NCBI RefSeq assembly: GCF_030687295.1
Contig: NZ_CP117425.1
Coordinates: 186,001-250,000 of the forward strand
Length of the DNA stretch: 64,000 nucleotides
Direction of reading: 5' to 3'
From: Pseudomonas beijingensis
GTDB lineage: Bacteria; Pseudomonadota; Gammaproteobacteria; Pseudomonadales; Pseudomonadaceae
Positions 1-9,506 of the stretch are shown here, piece after piece; position 1 is the stretch's first letter, and each line of letters starts with the position of its first letter. The position numbers and the translations under genes are program-made. The notes under the pieces are model-generated. The model was not told where the DNA came from. It searched no databases and saw only the letters and a list, made by a program, of their open reading frames with translations.

Positions 1-431
1 GAACCGCACCGGCAGGCGAACTGTCGGTAGAGTTTCTGTTCGGTACTGGCGTAGTCCATTGTCAAGCTGTCGCCTTCATCGATACGGGCCAGTGACCACA
101 GCCACAGTTCGCTCATGTCGAGGAATACATTCGGGTTGCAGGAGTGCAGCAGCAATCCGGCGAAGCGTGGGTCATACATGTGCACGTCCGGCAGGATCTG
201 CAGCGTGTGCAGGCGTCGCCGGCTTACCAGCAGCCCTGACACCCTGCACATCCGCGTCATGGGCGCGAACGACTTGCGGGCGATGATGATGCCGTTGCCG
301 CGCCCGTCGGTCGTCTGGTGCACTTCAAAATCGCGCACAGAAGGGTAGCCCAGGCGGGTGCTGAGTTGTTTTTCCGGGTAGATGCAATCCCGGCGCTGTG
401 AACAGGTGTTGTCGCGGATGAACAGGCTCAT
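1..431 (-). CDS. SET-domain protein (putative lysine methyltransferase), C-terminus beyond window
   Basis: An open frame runs from an ATG at 431 to the left edge, giving 143 residues with no stop. It contains the SET-domain landmarks in the right order: a conserved HSCNPNV segment (SAM/knot region), then MDYAST, then a C-terminal FACRCG that looks like the start of the post-SET zinc-binding Cys motif. Family knowledge: SET proteins transfer methyl groups from S-adenosylmethionine to lysine side chains; bacterial members are scattered and mostly untested. The protein is soluble with no signal peptide. The C-terminal end is cut off, so remaining post-SET cysteines cannot be checked. The upstream 432-560 stretch must hold its promoter. 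Confidence 0.75.
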   Translation of the reverse strand, partial: MSLFIRDNTCSQRRDCIYPEKQLSTRLGYPSVRDFEVHQTTDGRGNGIIIARKSFAPMTRMCRVSGLLVSRRRLHTLQILPDVHMYDPRFAGLLLHSCNPNVFLDMSELWLWSLARIDEGDSLTMDYASTEQKLYRQFACRCG

Positions 432-560
432 GACGATCCTTGTCGGTGATGGACACTCGACTGGCTGGCGCTGGCGATCCTGCCGGCGGTCGTTGAAAAA
501 GCTTTGATAGCTTCGCCCAAGTCGGAGGGCGCATCTACTGTCGAGTCTGACAGGAGCCAA

Positions 561-604
561 AGGCGCTTTCCCGTGTCAGCGCAAGCTTACGCGGGAAGCG
601 CCTC
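561..604 (-). terminator. Hairpin terminator after the exported protein gene
   Basis: AGGCGCTT and AAGCGCCT arms, extended by CCCG/CGGG with a one-base bulge, sit just after the stop of the 610-1779 gene. On the minus strand the stem is followed by only a short T-run, so this is a modest intrinsic terminator. Confidence 0.5.
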
Positions 605-609
605 AAGGT

Positions 610-1779
610 TTACACCGCCTCGGCAGGCAGCGGCATAGGCACCTTCAACTGCGGAAGTTGCGACTTGATCGCCGGCGTTTCGCATTTTTTCGCTGCATCA
701 GCCGGCGTCAGGTTGCGAATGGACGTGTAGAACAGCTCGCAGGTCTTTTCCTTTTGCGTGACCTGCCAGGTTTGCGTGCACTGGTTCAGCAGGGCGCTCG
801 GGTCGGTGCCCGGCTTGCTGCCCATGCCGGCCTGCCAGCATGAAGCACTCAGGTCCTGGCCCATGACTTTCAAGCCGGCGGCATCAGCCTTGGCTTCGTC
901 ACCGTCGTAGCTGTCCTTGTCGGCGGCGTACCAGATGTAGCTTGGATGGTTGGAGCCCAGGACCGGGACCTTGGCCCCGCTACCAGTTGTGATGGTTGCC
1001 AGGCCGAGCACGTTCACGGTCGGGCCGTACTGGGTCTTGATCCAGTTCCGAACGGGTGCTCCGAAGGCCACCATCGGTAGTGCGGCGCCGCTGGCGGTTT
1101 GGGTGACCTCTGTGACCATCGTGGTCTGGTAATCGTTGAAGTAGCTGTAGAGCCCCTCTAACGTGCTGCCAGCATTGGACGGTGCCGCGATGGGCGCGAT
1201 GTCGATGATGGTCTGGTAGGCCGGGGTTTGTTCAGCGGCAATGCCGTTGGCGGTCAGCAGCGTGGCCCAACGGTCGGTGGTCGCCGACTCCAGGTAATCC
1301 TGGGCCTGGGTCAGGGAATAATCTGGCGGGAAGTGCAGCAACTCGACACTCTTGCGGTTTTCCAGGGCCATGCCCAGCGGCAGGAACAGGTACCAGTTGT
1401 AGGACCATTTCTTGTCGCTGTTGAGTTTCGAGGCACCGTTGTACGCAAGGTCCCCTGCGTCGAGCAGCGCTTTCAGCGGTTGGCCGTAGCTCTTCGGCAC
1501 CCCATCGATGTTGGCATAGACCTTATCGTTGTCGATTGTGACCTGGACCTTGGCCTTGGCGTAGCCGTCGCGCTGCACACTTTGGGTCAGGTAATGCTCG
1601 ACGGTCTGCTCCAGAGTCCAGTCGCGAAAACAGATGACGTTGCAGTTGTTGGGGTAGGCGAAGAGGCGCGTGACGCGCTCGGTGCTGCCCAGCTGCACAT
1701 CGATCTTGGTCACGTCGGCGGCGTGGACGGTGGCGCTCAGGGTAAGGGCGGCAAGAGGAAGTACGGCGAGTTTGAACAT
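610..1779 (-). CDS. Exported protein of unknown function
   Basis: The 389-residue product starts at the ATG at 1779, which has AAAAGGA about 8 bases upstream; an upstream in-frame ATG at 1812 would bury the signal peptide. The start gives a clean Sec signal peptide (MFKLAVLPLAALTLSATVHA, cleavage near residue 20) and a periplasmic body with no membrane segments. Cys residues are few and paired (near residues 44 and 48, then several in the last 100 residues), consistent with disulfides. I do not recognise a family. It is preceded by an intrinsic terminator that separates it from the upstream transporter gene, so it is probably its own transcription unit. Confidence 0.75.
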   Translation of the reverse strand: MFKLAVLPLAALTLSATVHAADVTKIDVQLGSTERVTRLFAYPNNCNVICFRDWTLEQTVEHYLTQSVQRDGYAKAKVQVTIDNDKVYANIDGVPKSYGQPLKALLDAGDLAYNGASKLNSDKKWSYNWYLFLPLGMALENRKSVELLHFPPDYSLTQAQDYLESATTDRWATLLTANGIAAEQTPAYQTIIDIAPIAAPSNAGSTLEGLYSYFNDYQTTMVTEVTQTASGAALPMVAFGAPVRNWIKTQYGPTVNVLGLATITTGSGAKVPVLGSNHPSYIWYAADKDSYDGDEAKADAAGLKVMGQDLSASCWQAGMGSKPGTDPSALLNQCTQTWQVTQKEKTCELFYTSIRNLTPADAAKKCETPAIKSQLPQLKVPMPLPAEAV

Positions 1780-1858
1780 GCTCAGATCCTTTTCAGCGTG
1801 AGGGACCCTCAAAAGCAGGGCGTATCCATACTGAAACAGACCGAGCCGAAGAAAAAGT

Positions 1859-1886
1859 GGGCCGATGGAAATATCGGCCCTTTTTT
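1859..1886. terminator. Intrinsic terminator downstream of atoE, usable on both strands
   Basis: Perfect GGGCCGAT/ATCGGCCC stem with a six-base loop. The plus strand has six T after it and the minus strand has CTTTTTC after it. Its placement 7 bases after the minus-strand transporter stop makes it the end of that transcript. Confidence 0.85.
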
Positions 1887-1892
1887 ATGGCT

Positions 1893-3350
1893 TTATGGCA
1901 TCACTGGCGGTAGATAACTCAATGTCGTCCCCAGCGCCCACAACAGCGCACCCAGCACCAGTGGCGTGTGTACCAGCAACTGCACGAAGGAAAAGCCGAT
2001 CAAGTCCCTGGCCTTCAGTCCCAGCACCCCCAGCAACGGCAGCATGTAGAAGGGATTGATGAGGTTCGGCAGCGCTTCGGCGGCGTTGTAGATCTGCACG
2101 GCCCAGCCCAGGTGATAGTTCAGGTCGTTGGCCACCTGCATGACGTAAGGCGCTTCGATGATCCACTTGCCGCCGCCGGAAGGAATGAAAAAGCCCAGCA
2201 CCGCCGAATAGACGCCCATCAGCAAGGCGTAGGTGTCATGGGAGGCGATCTGGACGAAAAAGGTCGAGATATGGTGGGCCAGGGTCTGGGCATCGCTGCC
2301 TTTGACCGTAGTCAGCAGCGCGGCGATCGAGCCGTACAACGGAAACTGGATCAACACGCCCGTGGTGGTCGGCACCGCGCGGGCCACGGCGTCGAGAAAG
2401 CTGCGTGGCCGCCAGTGCAGCAAGGCGCCGAGCATGATGAACAGGAAGTTATAGGTGTTGAGCCCGGAAATGGCACTGATCGCAGGCTTGGTCGAAAACT
2501 CATGGAATAGCCAGCCGGCGGCCAGTAGCACAAGGGCGATGGTCAGCAGCGGACTGTGCTCCAGCCATTCCCCTGGGCGGGTGCGGGGCTGCAACGCCGG
2601 CATGCTGAAACTCGGGTCGATACCGCAAGCGGCGGCGTCACGGGCGCTGTTGGGGCCGGGAGCGGTGGCGTAGGCGACGATCAACGAGATCACGATCAGC
2701 GCCAGCAGCATTACGCCAGACTGCCAGAGGAATATCGTCTGGGTGAACGGAATGACGCCGGTAATCGACAGGATCGAAGGCGGCAGGCTGGCCGGGTTGG
2801 CCTGCAATTGCGCCGCCGACGAAGATAACCCCAGCGCCCACACCGCGCCCAGGCCCAGGTACGCGGCGGCACCGGCGGCGCGGTAATCCATCTTCAGGTC
2901 GGTGCGGCGGGCGAGGGCGCGCACCAGCAAACCGCCAAATACCAACGACAGGCCCCAGTTAAGCAGCGATGCGACCATGGATATCAGTGCCACCCACGCC
3001 ACGGCAGAGCGGCCGTTGGTCGGAATACGCGCCAGGCGATCGATCAACTTGACGGCCGGTGGCGAGCTGGCAACCACGTAACCGCCAATCACCACGAAGG
3101 CCATTTGCATGGTGAACGGGATCAGGCTCCAGAAGCCGTCGCCGAACGCCATGGCCGCTGCCGTGGGCGTGGCACCGATGAATTGCGTCGCCACGGCGAC
3201 CACCAGCACCGCCAGCGCGGCGAAGACCCAGGAGTCGGGGAACCAGCGCTCGGCGAAACTGGAACAGCGCAAGGCGAAGCGGGCGGAACGGCTGTCTTCG
3301 ATGTCAGTGGTCACGGCAATTACCTCGTTTTTATGGTTATGGGTATTCAT
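1893..3350 (-). CDS. atoE: Short-chain fatty acid transporter family protein (AtoE/TIGR00366)
   Basis: A 485-residue inner-membrane protein with about twelve hydrophobic segments, first one at residues 40-60 after a charged cytoplasmic N-terminus. Landmarks of the AtoE family are visible: PDSWVFAALAVL near the start, the SGGGKWIIEAPYV segment around residue 390, and NPFYMLPLLG near the C-terminus. Family members import short-chain fatty acids such as butyrate or acetoacetate. No thiolase or CoA-transferase genes are adjacent, so the substrate here is not confirmed by context. Upstream (3351-3534) is a short divergent promoter region shared with the PAS chemoreceptor gene. Confidence 0.85.
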   Translation of the reverse strand: MNTHNHKNEVIAVTTDIEDSRSARFALRCSSFAERWFPDSWVFAALAVLVVAVATQFIGATPTAAAMAFGDGFWSLIPFTMQMAFVVIGGYVVASSPPAVKLIDRLARIPTNGRSAVAWVALISMVASLLNWGLSLVFGGLLVRALARRTDLKMDYRAAGAAAYLGLGAVWALGLSSSAAQLQANPASLPPSILSITGVIPFTQTIFLWQSGVMLLALIVISLIVAYATAPGPNSARDAAACGIDPSFSMPALQPRTRPGEWLEHSPLLTIALVLLAAGWLFHEFSTKPAISAISGLNTYNFLFIMLGALLHWRPRSFLDAVARAVPTTTGVLIQFPLYGSIAALLTTVKGSDAQTLAHHISTFFVQIASHDTYALLMGVYSAVLGFFIPSGGGKWIIEAPYVMQVANDLNYHLGWAVQIYNAAEALPNLINPFYMLPLLGVLGLKARDLIGFSFVQLLVHTPLVLGALLWALGTTLSYLPPVMP

Positions 3351-3463
3351 GGCGGCAGGGCTTCAAAGGTCAGGCGCAACAGTAGAACAATCCAGTGACC
3401 ATGGGAGGCTTGTCGGGTTCGAGAGACGCTCTGGATTATTTTCAATAGGGGCTCTCAGCGCTC

Positions 3464-3490
3464 TTTAGAAAAAAAACGCCGGGCCGATGG
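3464..3490 (+). promoter_or_regulatory. Possible sigma-28 (FliA) promoter of the PAS chemoreceptor
   Basis: A GCCGATGG -10-like element lies 15 bases after a TTTA element, spacing expected of flagellar sigma-28 promoters, about 45 bases upstream of the chemoreceptor ATG. The match is imperfect (consensus TAAA...GCCGATAA), and the call rests on position plus gene function. Confidence 0.35.
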
Positions 3491-3534
3491 CAAAGGGAAC
3501 AGCCATTTAATTCTTCCGCTGTCCGGAGCTGCCC

Positions 3535-4851
3535 ATGTTCAACAACCGCCTGAAGCAGGAGCTACTGGCTCTTCGCCAAGAACTGTCCAGTCTTGTGCAA
3601 GTCAAGGAAAGTCTGGACCGTGAAATGCTTGGCCTCACTCTGGATGCCGATGGACGGATTCAATCGGTCAATCAGAATTTCCTCGACGAGATGCACTACA
3701 AGAGCCAGGACCTGATCGGCCGGCCTGTGGATGAGCTGGTTCCCGCGTATCTGAAATCCAATGAATTCCAGATGCGCTTCAAGGCGGCGCTGACCCGTGG
3801 CGAGCACTTCTCCGGTGCCGTGCGCCTGCTGCGGGGCAATGGCCAGGAGGCCTGGCTGCGTTCGATCCTCCAGCCCGTACGAAATGCTGACGGGCGGATC
3901 CGCTTTTTTTCGATGTATGCCAATGACCTGACCCGCACCATCGAGGCCTCCCGGGAACATGAAAACCTCATCGGCGCGCTGGTGCGCTCAACGGCGGTGA
4001 TCGAGTTCGATCTGGGCCGTCATGTCCTGACGGCCAACGATCGCTTCCTCAACGCCATGGGTTACAGCCTTGCGCAGATCAAGGGCAAGCACCACCGCAC
4101 GTTTTGTGAGCCTGAGGAATACAACAGCGCGGCCTACCAGCAGTTCTGGAAGCGGCTGACCAGCGGTGAGTTCGTGGCTGGCCGCTTCAAGCGCCTGGAC
4201 AGCAGTGGTCGTGAGGTCTGGCTGGAAGCCTCCTACAACCCCGTGCTCGATGCCAACGAGCGGTTGTATAAAGTGGTCAAGTTCGCCACCAATATCACGG
4301 ATCAGGTCAACCAGGAAAAAGCCGTCGCCGAGGCAGCCAACATTGCCTACAGCACTTCGTTGCAAACCGACAACAGCGCCCAGCGCGGCACGACTGTGGT
4401 GACCCAAGCCGTGGACGTGATGCGCGACCTGGCCCGGCACATGCAAACCGCCGGCGAAGGCATCGAGGCGTTGAACGAGCAATCCCTGGTGATCGGTACC
4501 ATCGTCAAGACCATCAGCGGCATCGCCGAACAGACCAACCTGCTGGCGCTCAACGCCGCGATCGAGGCAGCCCGGGCCGGTGAGCAGGGCCGGGGCTTTG
4601 CGGTGGTGGCCGACGAGGTGCGTCAACTGGCATCGCGTACCAGCCAGGCGACCGATGAAATCGTCGGCGTGGTCCGCCAGAACCAGGACATGGCGCGCAA
4701 CGCCGTGGCGCTGATGACCGACGGCCAGCACCAAGCCGAGCACGGCCTGGCCCTGGCCGCCGAGGCGGGGACGGTGATCGTCGAGATCCAGGACGGAGCG
4801 AAGAAGGTGGTCGATGCCGTGAGCCAGTTTGCCAATCAGCTCTCCACTTAG
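3535..4851 (+). CDS. Soluble PAS-PAS methyl-accepting chemotaxis protein (BdlA/Aer-like)
   Basis: 438 residues with no transmembrane segment. A short N-terminal coiled coil (1-30) is followed by two PAS domains, about residues 30-145 and 150-260, the second with the FATNITD ending typical of PAS/PAC modules. The signalling domain carries the receptor hairpin tip ([20 protein letters not shown], about residues 335-355), which contacts CheA/CheW. This is the architecture of P. aeruginosa BdlA (biofilm dispersion) and related cytoplasmic energy/redox receptors. No haem or flavin-binding residue can be assigned by eye. The output domain is short after the hairpin, as in BdlA. Confidence 0.9.
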   Translation: MFNNRLKQELLALRQELSSLVQVKESLDREMLGLTLDADGRIQSVNQNFLDEMHYKSQDLIGRPVDELVPAYLKSNEFQMRFKAALTRGEHFSGAVRLLRGNGQEAWLRSILQPVRNADGRIRFFSMYANDLTRTIEASREHENLIGALVRSTAVIEFDLGRHVLTANDRFLNAMGYSLAQIKGKHHRTFCEPEEYNSAAYQQFWKRLTSGEFVAGRFKRLDSSGREVWLEASYNPVLDANERLYKVVKFATNITDQVNQEKAVAEAANIAYSTSLQTDNSAQRGTTVVTQAVDVMRDLARHMQTAGEGIEALNEQSLVIGTIVKTISGIAEQTNLLALNAAIEAARAGEQGRGFAVVADEVRQLASRTSQATDEIVGVVRQNQDMARNAVALMTDGQHQAEHGLALAAEAGTVIVEIQDGAKKVVDAVSQFANQLST

Positions 4852-4941
4852 AATGTCATTATTGTTTTTTACATATTAATTGTTGTTTTACGATAATTTA
4901 GTGGCTATGTTCTGGGCTCCCTTACTCTATTGGAGCCTCAC

Positions 4942-5496
4942 ATGCACTCGAATCGTCTTGCCTTGTACAGCCAACGGATGGCAGCCATCACCCTGGTTTT
5001 CATGGTCGCGATGATGGTCGTCAACGCTGTGGCCTGGCTGTATCCTGAAGCGGCCTCGCGATACGGCCTGGGATTCGCCCTCACCGAGCGGCAATTGTCG
5101 AGTCTGCCTGAAGAGGCGATGGGATTGACGGGATGGCAATGCCTGGGTGGGATACTGCTGACCAGCATTCCCTTGCTGGCCCTGGCGGTCGGGCTCACCA
5201 ACTTGCGCAGGCTCTTCAAGCACTACGCCCAAGGCCAATACTTTTCCACCGCAGCGGCGGTCTACCTGGGAAATGCGGGTCGTGCGGTGGCGTTGTGGGT
5301 GCTGTTGGACTTCATCTGCGAACCGTTTCTCAGCCTGCTGGTAACGATCAATGCGCCGGTTGGCCAGCGATTGCTGACCTTCAGTATTACTGCGCCGTCT
5401 TTCGTCGCTTTATTTCTTGCCGCCTGTATTGCGATCATTGCCCGGATACTGTCCCAGGCCAGTGAAGTCGATTCAGAAAACAGAACATTCGTTTGA
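4942..5496 (+). CDS. DUF2975 membrane protein
   Basis: 184 residues from the ATG at 4942, preceded by GGAG at 6 bases; a TTG at 4930 could extend it by four residues but has no better ribosome site. Four membrane segments are visible (about residues 15-35, 70-95, 115-135 and 150-175), with a GQYFS motif between the second and third that is typical of DUF2975. The gene lies 7 bases upstream of a small HTH gene. This pairing with a YozG-type regulator is a recurrent arrangement in bacteria, so the regulator probably controls its own operon or responds to the membrane partner. Molecular role unknown. Confidence 0.8.
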   Translation: MHSNRLALYSQRMAAITLVFMVAMMVVNAVAWLYPEAASRYGLGFALTERQLSSLPEEAMGLTGWQCLGGILLTSIPLLALAVGLTNLRRLFKHYAQGQYFSTAAAVYLGNAGRAVALWVLLDFICEPFLSLLVTINAPVGQRLLTFSITAPSFVALFLAACIAIIARILSQASEVDSENRTFV

Positions 5497-5503
5497 GATT
5501 CTT

Positions 5504-5737
5504 ATGCCCATCGTTATTCAACTCGATGTGATGCTGGCCATGCGCAAGGTCAAATCCAAGGACCTTGCCGCTGCAATCGGCATTACTGAAGCCAACCTTT
5601 CCTTGTTGAAACAAGGAAAGGTCAAGGGCATACGCTTGGCGACCCTCGAGGCCATTTGCAGTTATCTGCAATGTCAGCCCGCGGACTTGCTGGTCTATCA
5701 ACCGCAGGATGAGTTCGATCAGTCGCCCAGTGCTTGA
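5504..5737 (+). CDS. Small XRE/Cro-type HTH regulator (YozG-like)
   Basis: 77 residues starting MPIVIQLDVMLAMRKVKSKD, the standard start of YozG-like Cro/C1 regulators. The HTH is at about residues 14-45 (KDLAAAIGITEANLSLLKQG), followed by the family's RLATLEAICSYLQCQPADLL. Co-transcribed with the DUF2975 gene 7 bases upstream. Its last 19 bases overlap the end of the convergent gamma-glutamyltransferase gene. Confidence 0.88.
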   Translation: MPIVIQLDVMLAMRKVKSKDLAAAIGITEANLSLLKQGKVKGIRLATLEAICSYLQCQPADLLVYQPQDEFDQSPSA

Positions 5738-7562
5738 CCCTCGCGCCGTGGATCCGCACCGCCGGCCAGTGAGGTTTTCCCTTGTGCATCACGCATCCGG
5801 ACAATGGCCTGGGTGCCGCTGTTCATGTCGATCTCGCTCACAGTGTGGCCTTTGTCTTTCAGCGCTTGGATCAGCGTCGGGCTGAACTGTCCTTTCTCCA
5901 GTTCGGTGGGGCCATTGCGGCTGCCGAAGTTGGGGAGATTGATGGCGGTTTGCGGATCCAGGTTCCAGTCCAGCAGGCCGATCACTGACTTGGCGACGTA
6001 TTCGATGATTTGCGAGCCGCCGGGAGAGCCGACAGCGGCCAGCAGTCTACCCTGATGATCGAAGATCAGCGTCGGTGCCATGGACGAGCGAGGGCGTTTG
6101 CCCGGTTCGACACGGTTGGCGACTTTTTGCCCATTCTCTTCGGGGATGAACGAAAAGTCGGTCATCTGATTATTGAGCATGAAGCCCTGGACCATCAAAT
6201 GTGAGCCGAACGCCGACTCCACCGTGGTGGTCATGGACACCGCGCCACCCTGGTCATCCACGGCCACCACTTGCGAGGTGGAAATACGCAGGGGGGAGCG
6301 GTCCGGGGCGTAGGCCACCTGGATGCCCGGTGGCGTGCCAGGCTTGGCGACACCCATGCTACGCGGGCCGATCAGGCTGGCGCGGCTGGCAAGGTAACCT
6401 TGATCGACCAGGCCTTTGAGCGGCACGGCTACAAAATTCGGATCGGCGATGTATTGGGCGCGGTCGGCGTAGGCCAGGCGCTCGGCCTCGGCGATCAGGT
6501 GCACGGCTTCGGGGGTGGGTTCAATGCCGGCGGGTTTATCGGTCTTGAGAGGTTTCAAGGGGGTGAGGGCGGCGTTGCTGTCGCGCTGTTCCAGGGCCTG
6601 CAATGTCCCGAGGATCTGCGCCACGGCAACCCCGCCCGAAGACGGTGGTGGCATGCCGCAGATTTGCCAGCGCTTGTAGTCAGTGCACAACGCGGGCCGC
6701 TCCCGTGCGGTATAGCCCTTAAGGTCGTTCAGCGAAAGACTGCCGGGGTTGGCGTGGCCCTGCACCTTGGCGACGATTTCCTCGGCAATCGGCCCGTTGT
6801 ACAAAGCATCGGGACCTTCGTTGGCGATGCGCTTGAGTACGGCTGCCAATGCCGGGTTTTTCAGCACGGTGCCGACTGCTTTCGGGCTGCCATCGGCATT
6901 GAGAAAGTACGCCGCCATGTCTGGTGAGCCCGGCAACGACGAGTCGGACGCGATCAAGTCGCGTGCAGCCTTGGAGAGATCGCGAAGCCCTGTTCCGCCA
7001 GCGCGATGGCCGGCTCGAACAGCGTCGCCCATTCCAGGCGCCCGTGTTTGCGATGGGCCAGTTCCAGTCCGCGCAATACCCCCGGTGTACCCACCGAGCG
7101 ACCACCGATCTGCGCGGCGGTAAACGGCATGGGTTTGCCGTCGGCTTGCAGGAAAAGTCTTTCAGTGGCGCCGGCCGGTGCCGTTTCGCGACCGTCGTAG
7201 GTGCGCACGGCCTTGCCATCCCACAGCACAATGAACGCACCGCCGCCGATGCCTGAAGATTGCGGCTCCACCAGGGTCAGCACCGCTTGCATCGCAATGG
7301 CTGCGTCGATGGCCGAGCCTCCGCGTCGCAACATCTCTCGCCCGGCTTCGGCGGCCAGTGGGTTGGCCGCGGCCGCCATGTGCTTGTCGGCGTGGCGGGT
7401 CTGCAGGTCGGTGCGGTAGCCGGAGACGACCTCCGGTTGGGCAGGCAATGCAGGCGTGGTGGTGGAGGAGGGTGGGGCCTTACAGGCGACGAGTGTCAGG
7501 GCGACAGCCAGCAACGAAACGGCTGACAGGCGATGAAGGTTCGGTTTCAGATCTGTAAGCAT
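5719..7562 (-). CDS. ggt: Gamma-glutamyltransferase, lipoprotein form; frameshifted as read
   Basis: Two overlapping frames form one GGT-family protein of about 614 residues if one base is added near 6958-6965. The N-terminal frame ends FAISPRLHAT then a stop, while the next frame resumes LIASDSSLPGSP, exactly where the family reads through. The start chosen is the ATG at 7562 with GGAG 6 bases upstream; it gives a lipoprotein signal with LVAC lipobox. The catalytic processing site is ISTSQVVAVD, with Thr as likely nucleophile (E. coli has TTHYS here). The conserved SSGIGGGAF, LNNQMTDF and GSPGGS motifs are present. Function: hydrolysis or transfer of gamma-glutamyl groups from glutathione in the periplasm. 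Confidence 0.85.
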
Positions 7563-7651
7563 GTGTCGCTCCATCCGTGGGCCAAGAATATTGAGACCGA
7601 CTGTAGCGACGCGGGACGTGGGGTGCAAATCAGCGGGGGGATTTGGAGAAG

Positions 7652-8452
7652 TCAGGCGTTCTGCGCCTGGAGAAAAATCGAAAACAGCTCGGACTGGGAC
7701 TTGATTCCCAGTTTGCTATACATATGTTTTTTATGAACTTTCACTGTTTCGACAGAAATTTCCAGCTTGCGGGCAATTTCCTTGCTGGAGCAACCACTGA
7801 GCATCAAGCGGCCTACATCCAACTCCCGCGCCGTCAGTTGTGCGCCTTTGAGTTGCTGAACGGACGCTTCCAGTTGCACTCGCCAATCGACTTGCGGCGA
7901 TACTGGCGTGAGGGCCACCACTTCGTTGATTTCGTACGGCAGGCGCTGGCGCAACAGGCCGAGTACCCAGGGCTGGATCAGCGACAGCAGGGCAATCTGT
8001 TGGCCACTGAACCGCTGCTTGCTGCCTAACGACAGGCACAGCGTGCGATCGTCTTCGAGCTGGCAATTGAACTGGATTTCATCGGACACCACATTCAGCC
8101 GGAAGTACCGCTGGTAATATTCGGTCAACTCGAAATGTTCCGGTGCCACTTCCGACAGGCGATACAGGCCGCTACGCGACTGCTCCCGACAGGCGATGTA
8201 GAACGGATCGAGCAGATACAACCCTCGCAGATAATCCTGGAACAATTGATCGGGGCTGCCGTGCGCGCCCGGGCATTCGGCAAACACTTGCGGGTGCTGA
8301 TCAGCACTGAAAAGCAGCGCGACCCAGCTGTCGAAAGGGACGTACTGGTCCAGCAAACGTACTAGCTGCGTCCAGAAATTGGGCTTGTCCAAGGCCTCGA
8401 TCAATTGCCCGATCGAGCGGTGCCACGCGATATCGTCTAACGAAAGTGTCAT
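7652..8452 (-). CDS. LuxR-family transcriptional regulator
   Basis: 266 residues from the ATG at 8452. The C-terminal LuxR HTH (about residues 200-258) is complete: LTARELDVGRLMLSG, then SSKEIARKLEISVETVKVHKKH, then YSKLGI. The N-terminal 180 residues resemble no sensor domain I can name; there is no autoinducer-domain signature. It is transcribed away from the amidase/permease pair starting at 8572, with 119 bases between starts, so it is the likely local regulator of that catabolic unit. Confidence 0.88.
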   Translation of the reverse strand: MTLSLDDIAWHRSIGQLIEALDKPNFWTQLVRLLDQYVPFDSWVALLFSADQHPQVFAECPGAHGSPDQLFQDYLRGLYLLDPFYIACREQSRSGLYRLSEVAPEHFELTEYYQRYFRLNVVSDEIQFNCQLEDDRTLCLSLGSKQRFSGQQIALLSLIQPWVLGLLRQRLPYEINEVVALTPVSPQVDWRVQLEASVQQLKGAQLTARELDVGRLMLSGCSSKEIARKLEISVETVKVHKKHMYSKLGIKSQSELFSIFLQAQNA

Positions 8453-8571
8453 GCCTACCCCTATCGGGTTACCCCAGCGGCGTGATTTTCCGGCCGTTGG
8501 CTTGCTGCGCATACTGGCGCACAGACAACGACCGGGCAATCTTTCCGTCTGGTCAAGAACAAGGAATACAC

Positions 8572-9393
8572 ATGAAAGTCGAACTCGCCCAGTTTGCGGG
8601 CCGTGATAACAATACGGCTTACAACCTCAAACGCGCTCTCGAGGCGATTGCCGCCTGTGCGGCCGATACGCAATTGATCGTGTTTCCCGAAACTCACCTG
8701 ATGGGATTTCCATCGTTTGAGACAGTGGCCCAGAGCGCCGAACCGCTGGACGGTCCGACCGTCAGTGCGGTGATTGCTGCGGCCCGCGAACATGACGTCG
8801 CCGTGGTGATCGGCGTCGCCGAGAACGACCACGGCCGCTTCTACAACACCACCCTGCTGATCACTCCGCAAGGCATCGCGCTGAAATACCGCAAGACGCA
8901 CCTCTGGGCGTCGGATCGCGGTGTGTTCGAGGCCGGTGATCGCTACGCCACGTGTGAGTGGAATGGCGTGCGGGTCGGCCTGCTGATCTGTTACGACATC
9001 GAATTCCCGGAAACCGCCCGAGCCTTGGCGCAATTGGGCGCCGAGTTGCTGATCGTCACCAATGGCAACATGGACCCCTATGGTCCGACTCACCGCACCG
9101 CGGTCATGGCGCGTGCCCAGGAAAACCAAGCGTTTGCGCTGATGGTCAACCGGGTAAAAGAAGGTGATGGCGGGTTGGTCTTTGCCGGTGGCAGCGCCTT
9201 GGTAGACCCGCTGGGCAAGTTGCTGTTCGAGGCCGGCCGTGAGGAGGGGCAGTTTGCCGTGGAACTGGACCTGAATCAGCTGAAGGCGGCGCGACGTGAT
9301 TATCGGTATCTGGACGATCAGCGGCTGAAAATAGCGGGAGAGATCGTTGAGTACCCCTGCGGATTGCGGGAGCTGCTGATTCCCGCACGTTGA
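8572..9393 (+). CDS. ramA: Nitrilase-superfamily amidase, RamA-like
   Basis: 273 residues starting MKVELAQFAGRDNNTAYNLK, preceded by AAGGA. The nitrilase catalytic triad is visible: Glu in VFPETHL (about 41), Lys in YRKTHLW (about 111) and Cys in GLLICYDIEFPE (about 144). From memory, the sequence closely resembles the R-stereoselective amidase RamA of Pseudomonas (similar GNMDPYGPTHRTAVMARAQEN block). RamA hydrolyses amides such as piperazine carboxamides; the natural substrate is uncertain. The gene is followed at 113 bases by an APC permease gene, which suggests uptake of an amide or amine that this enzyme processes. Confidence 0.85.
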   Translation: MKVELAQFAGRDNNTAYNLKRALEAIAACAADTQLIVFPETHLMGFPSFETVAQSAEPLDGPTVSAVIAAAREHDVAVVIGVAENDHGRFYNTTLLITPQGIALKYRKTHLWASDRGVFEAGDRYATCEWNGVRVGLLICYDIEFPETARALAQLGAELLIVTNGNMDPYGPTHRTAVMARAQENQAFALMVNRVKEGDGGLVFAGGSALVDPLGKLLFEAGREEGQFAVELDLNQLKAARRDYRYLDDQRLKIAGEIVEYPCGLRELLIPAR

Positions 9394-9506
9394 CCCCGAC
9401 AACACCTTCATTTCTGTTGGCCAAAAACCAGAACAACAACGTAGCACCCGAAATTTGCGCCGAACTCGGCTCTGCCATAAATCTAATAAATTCGGAGTAG
9501 TCGCTC

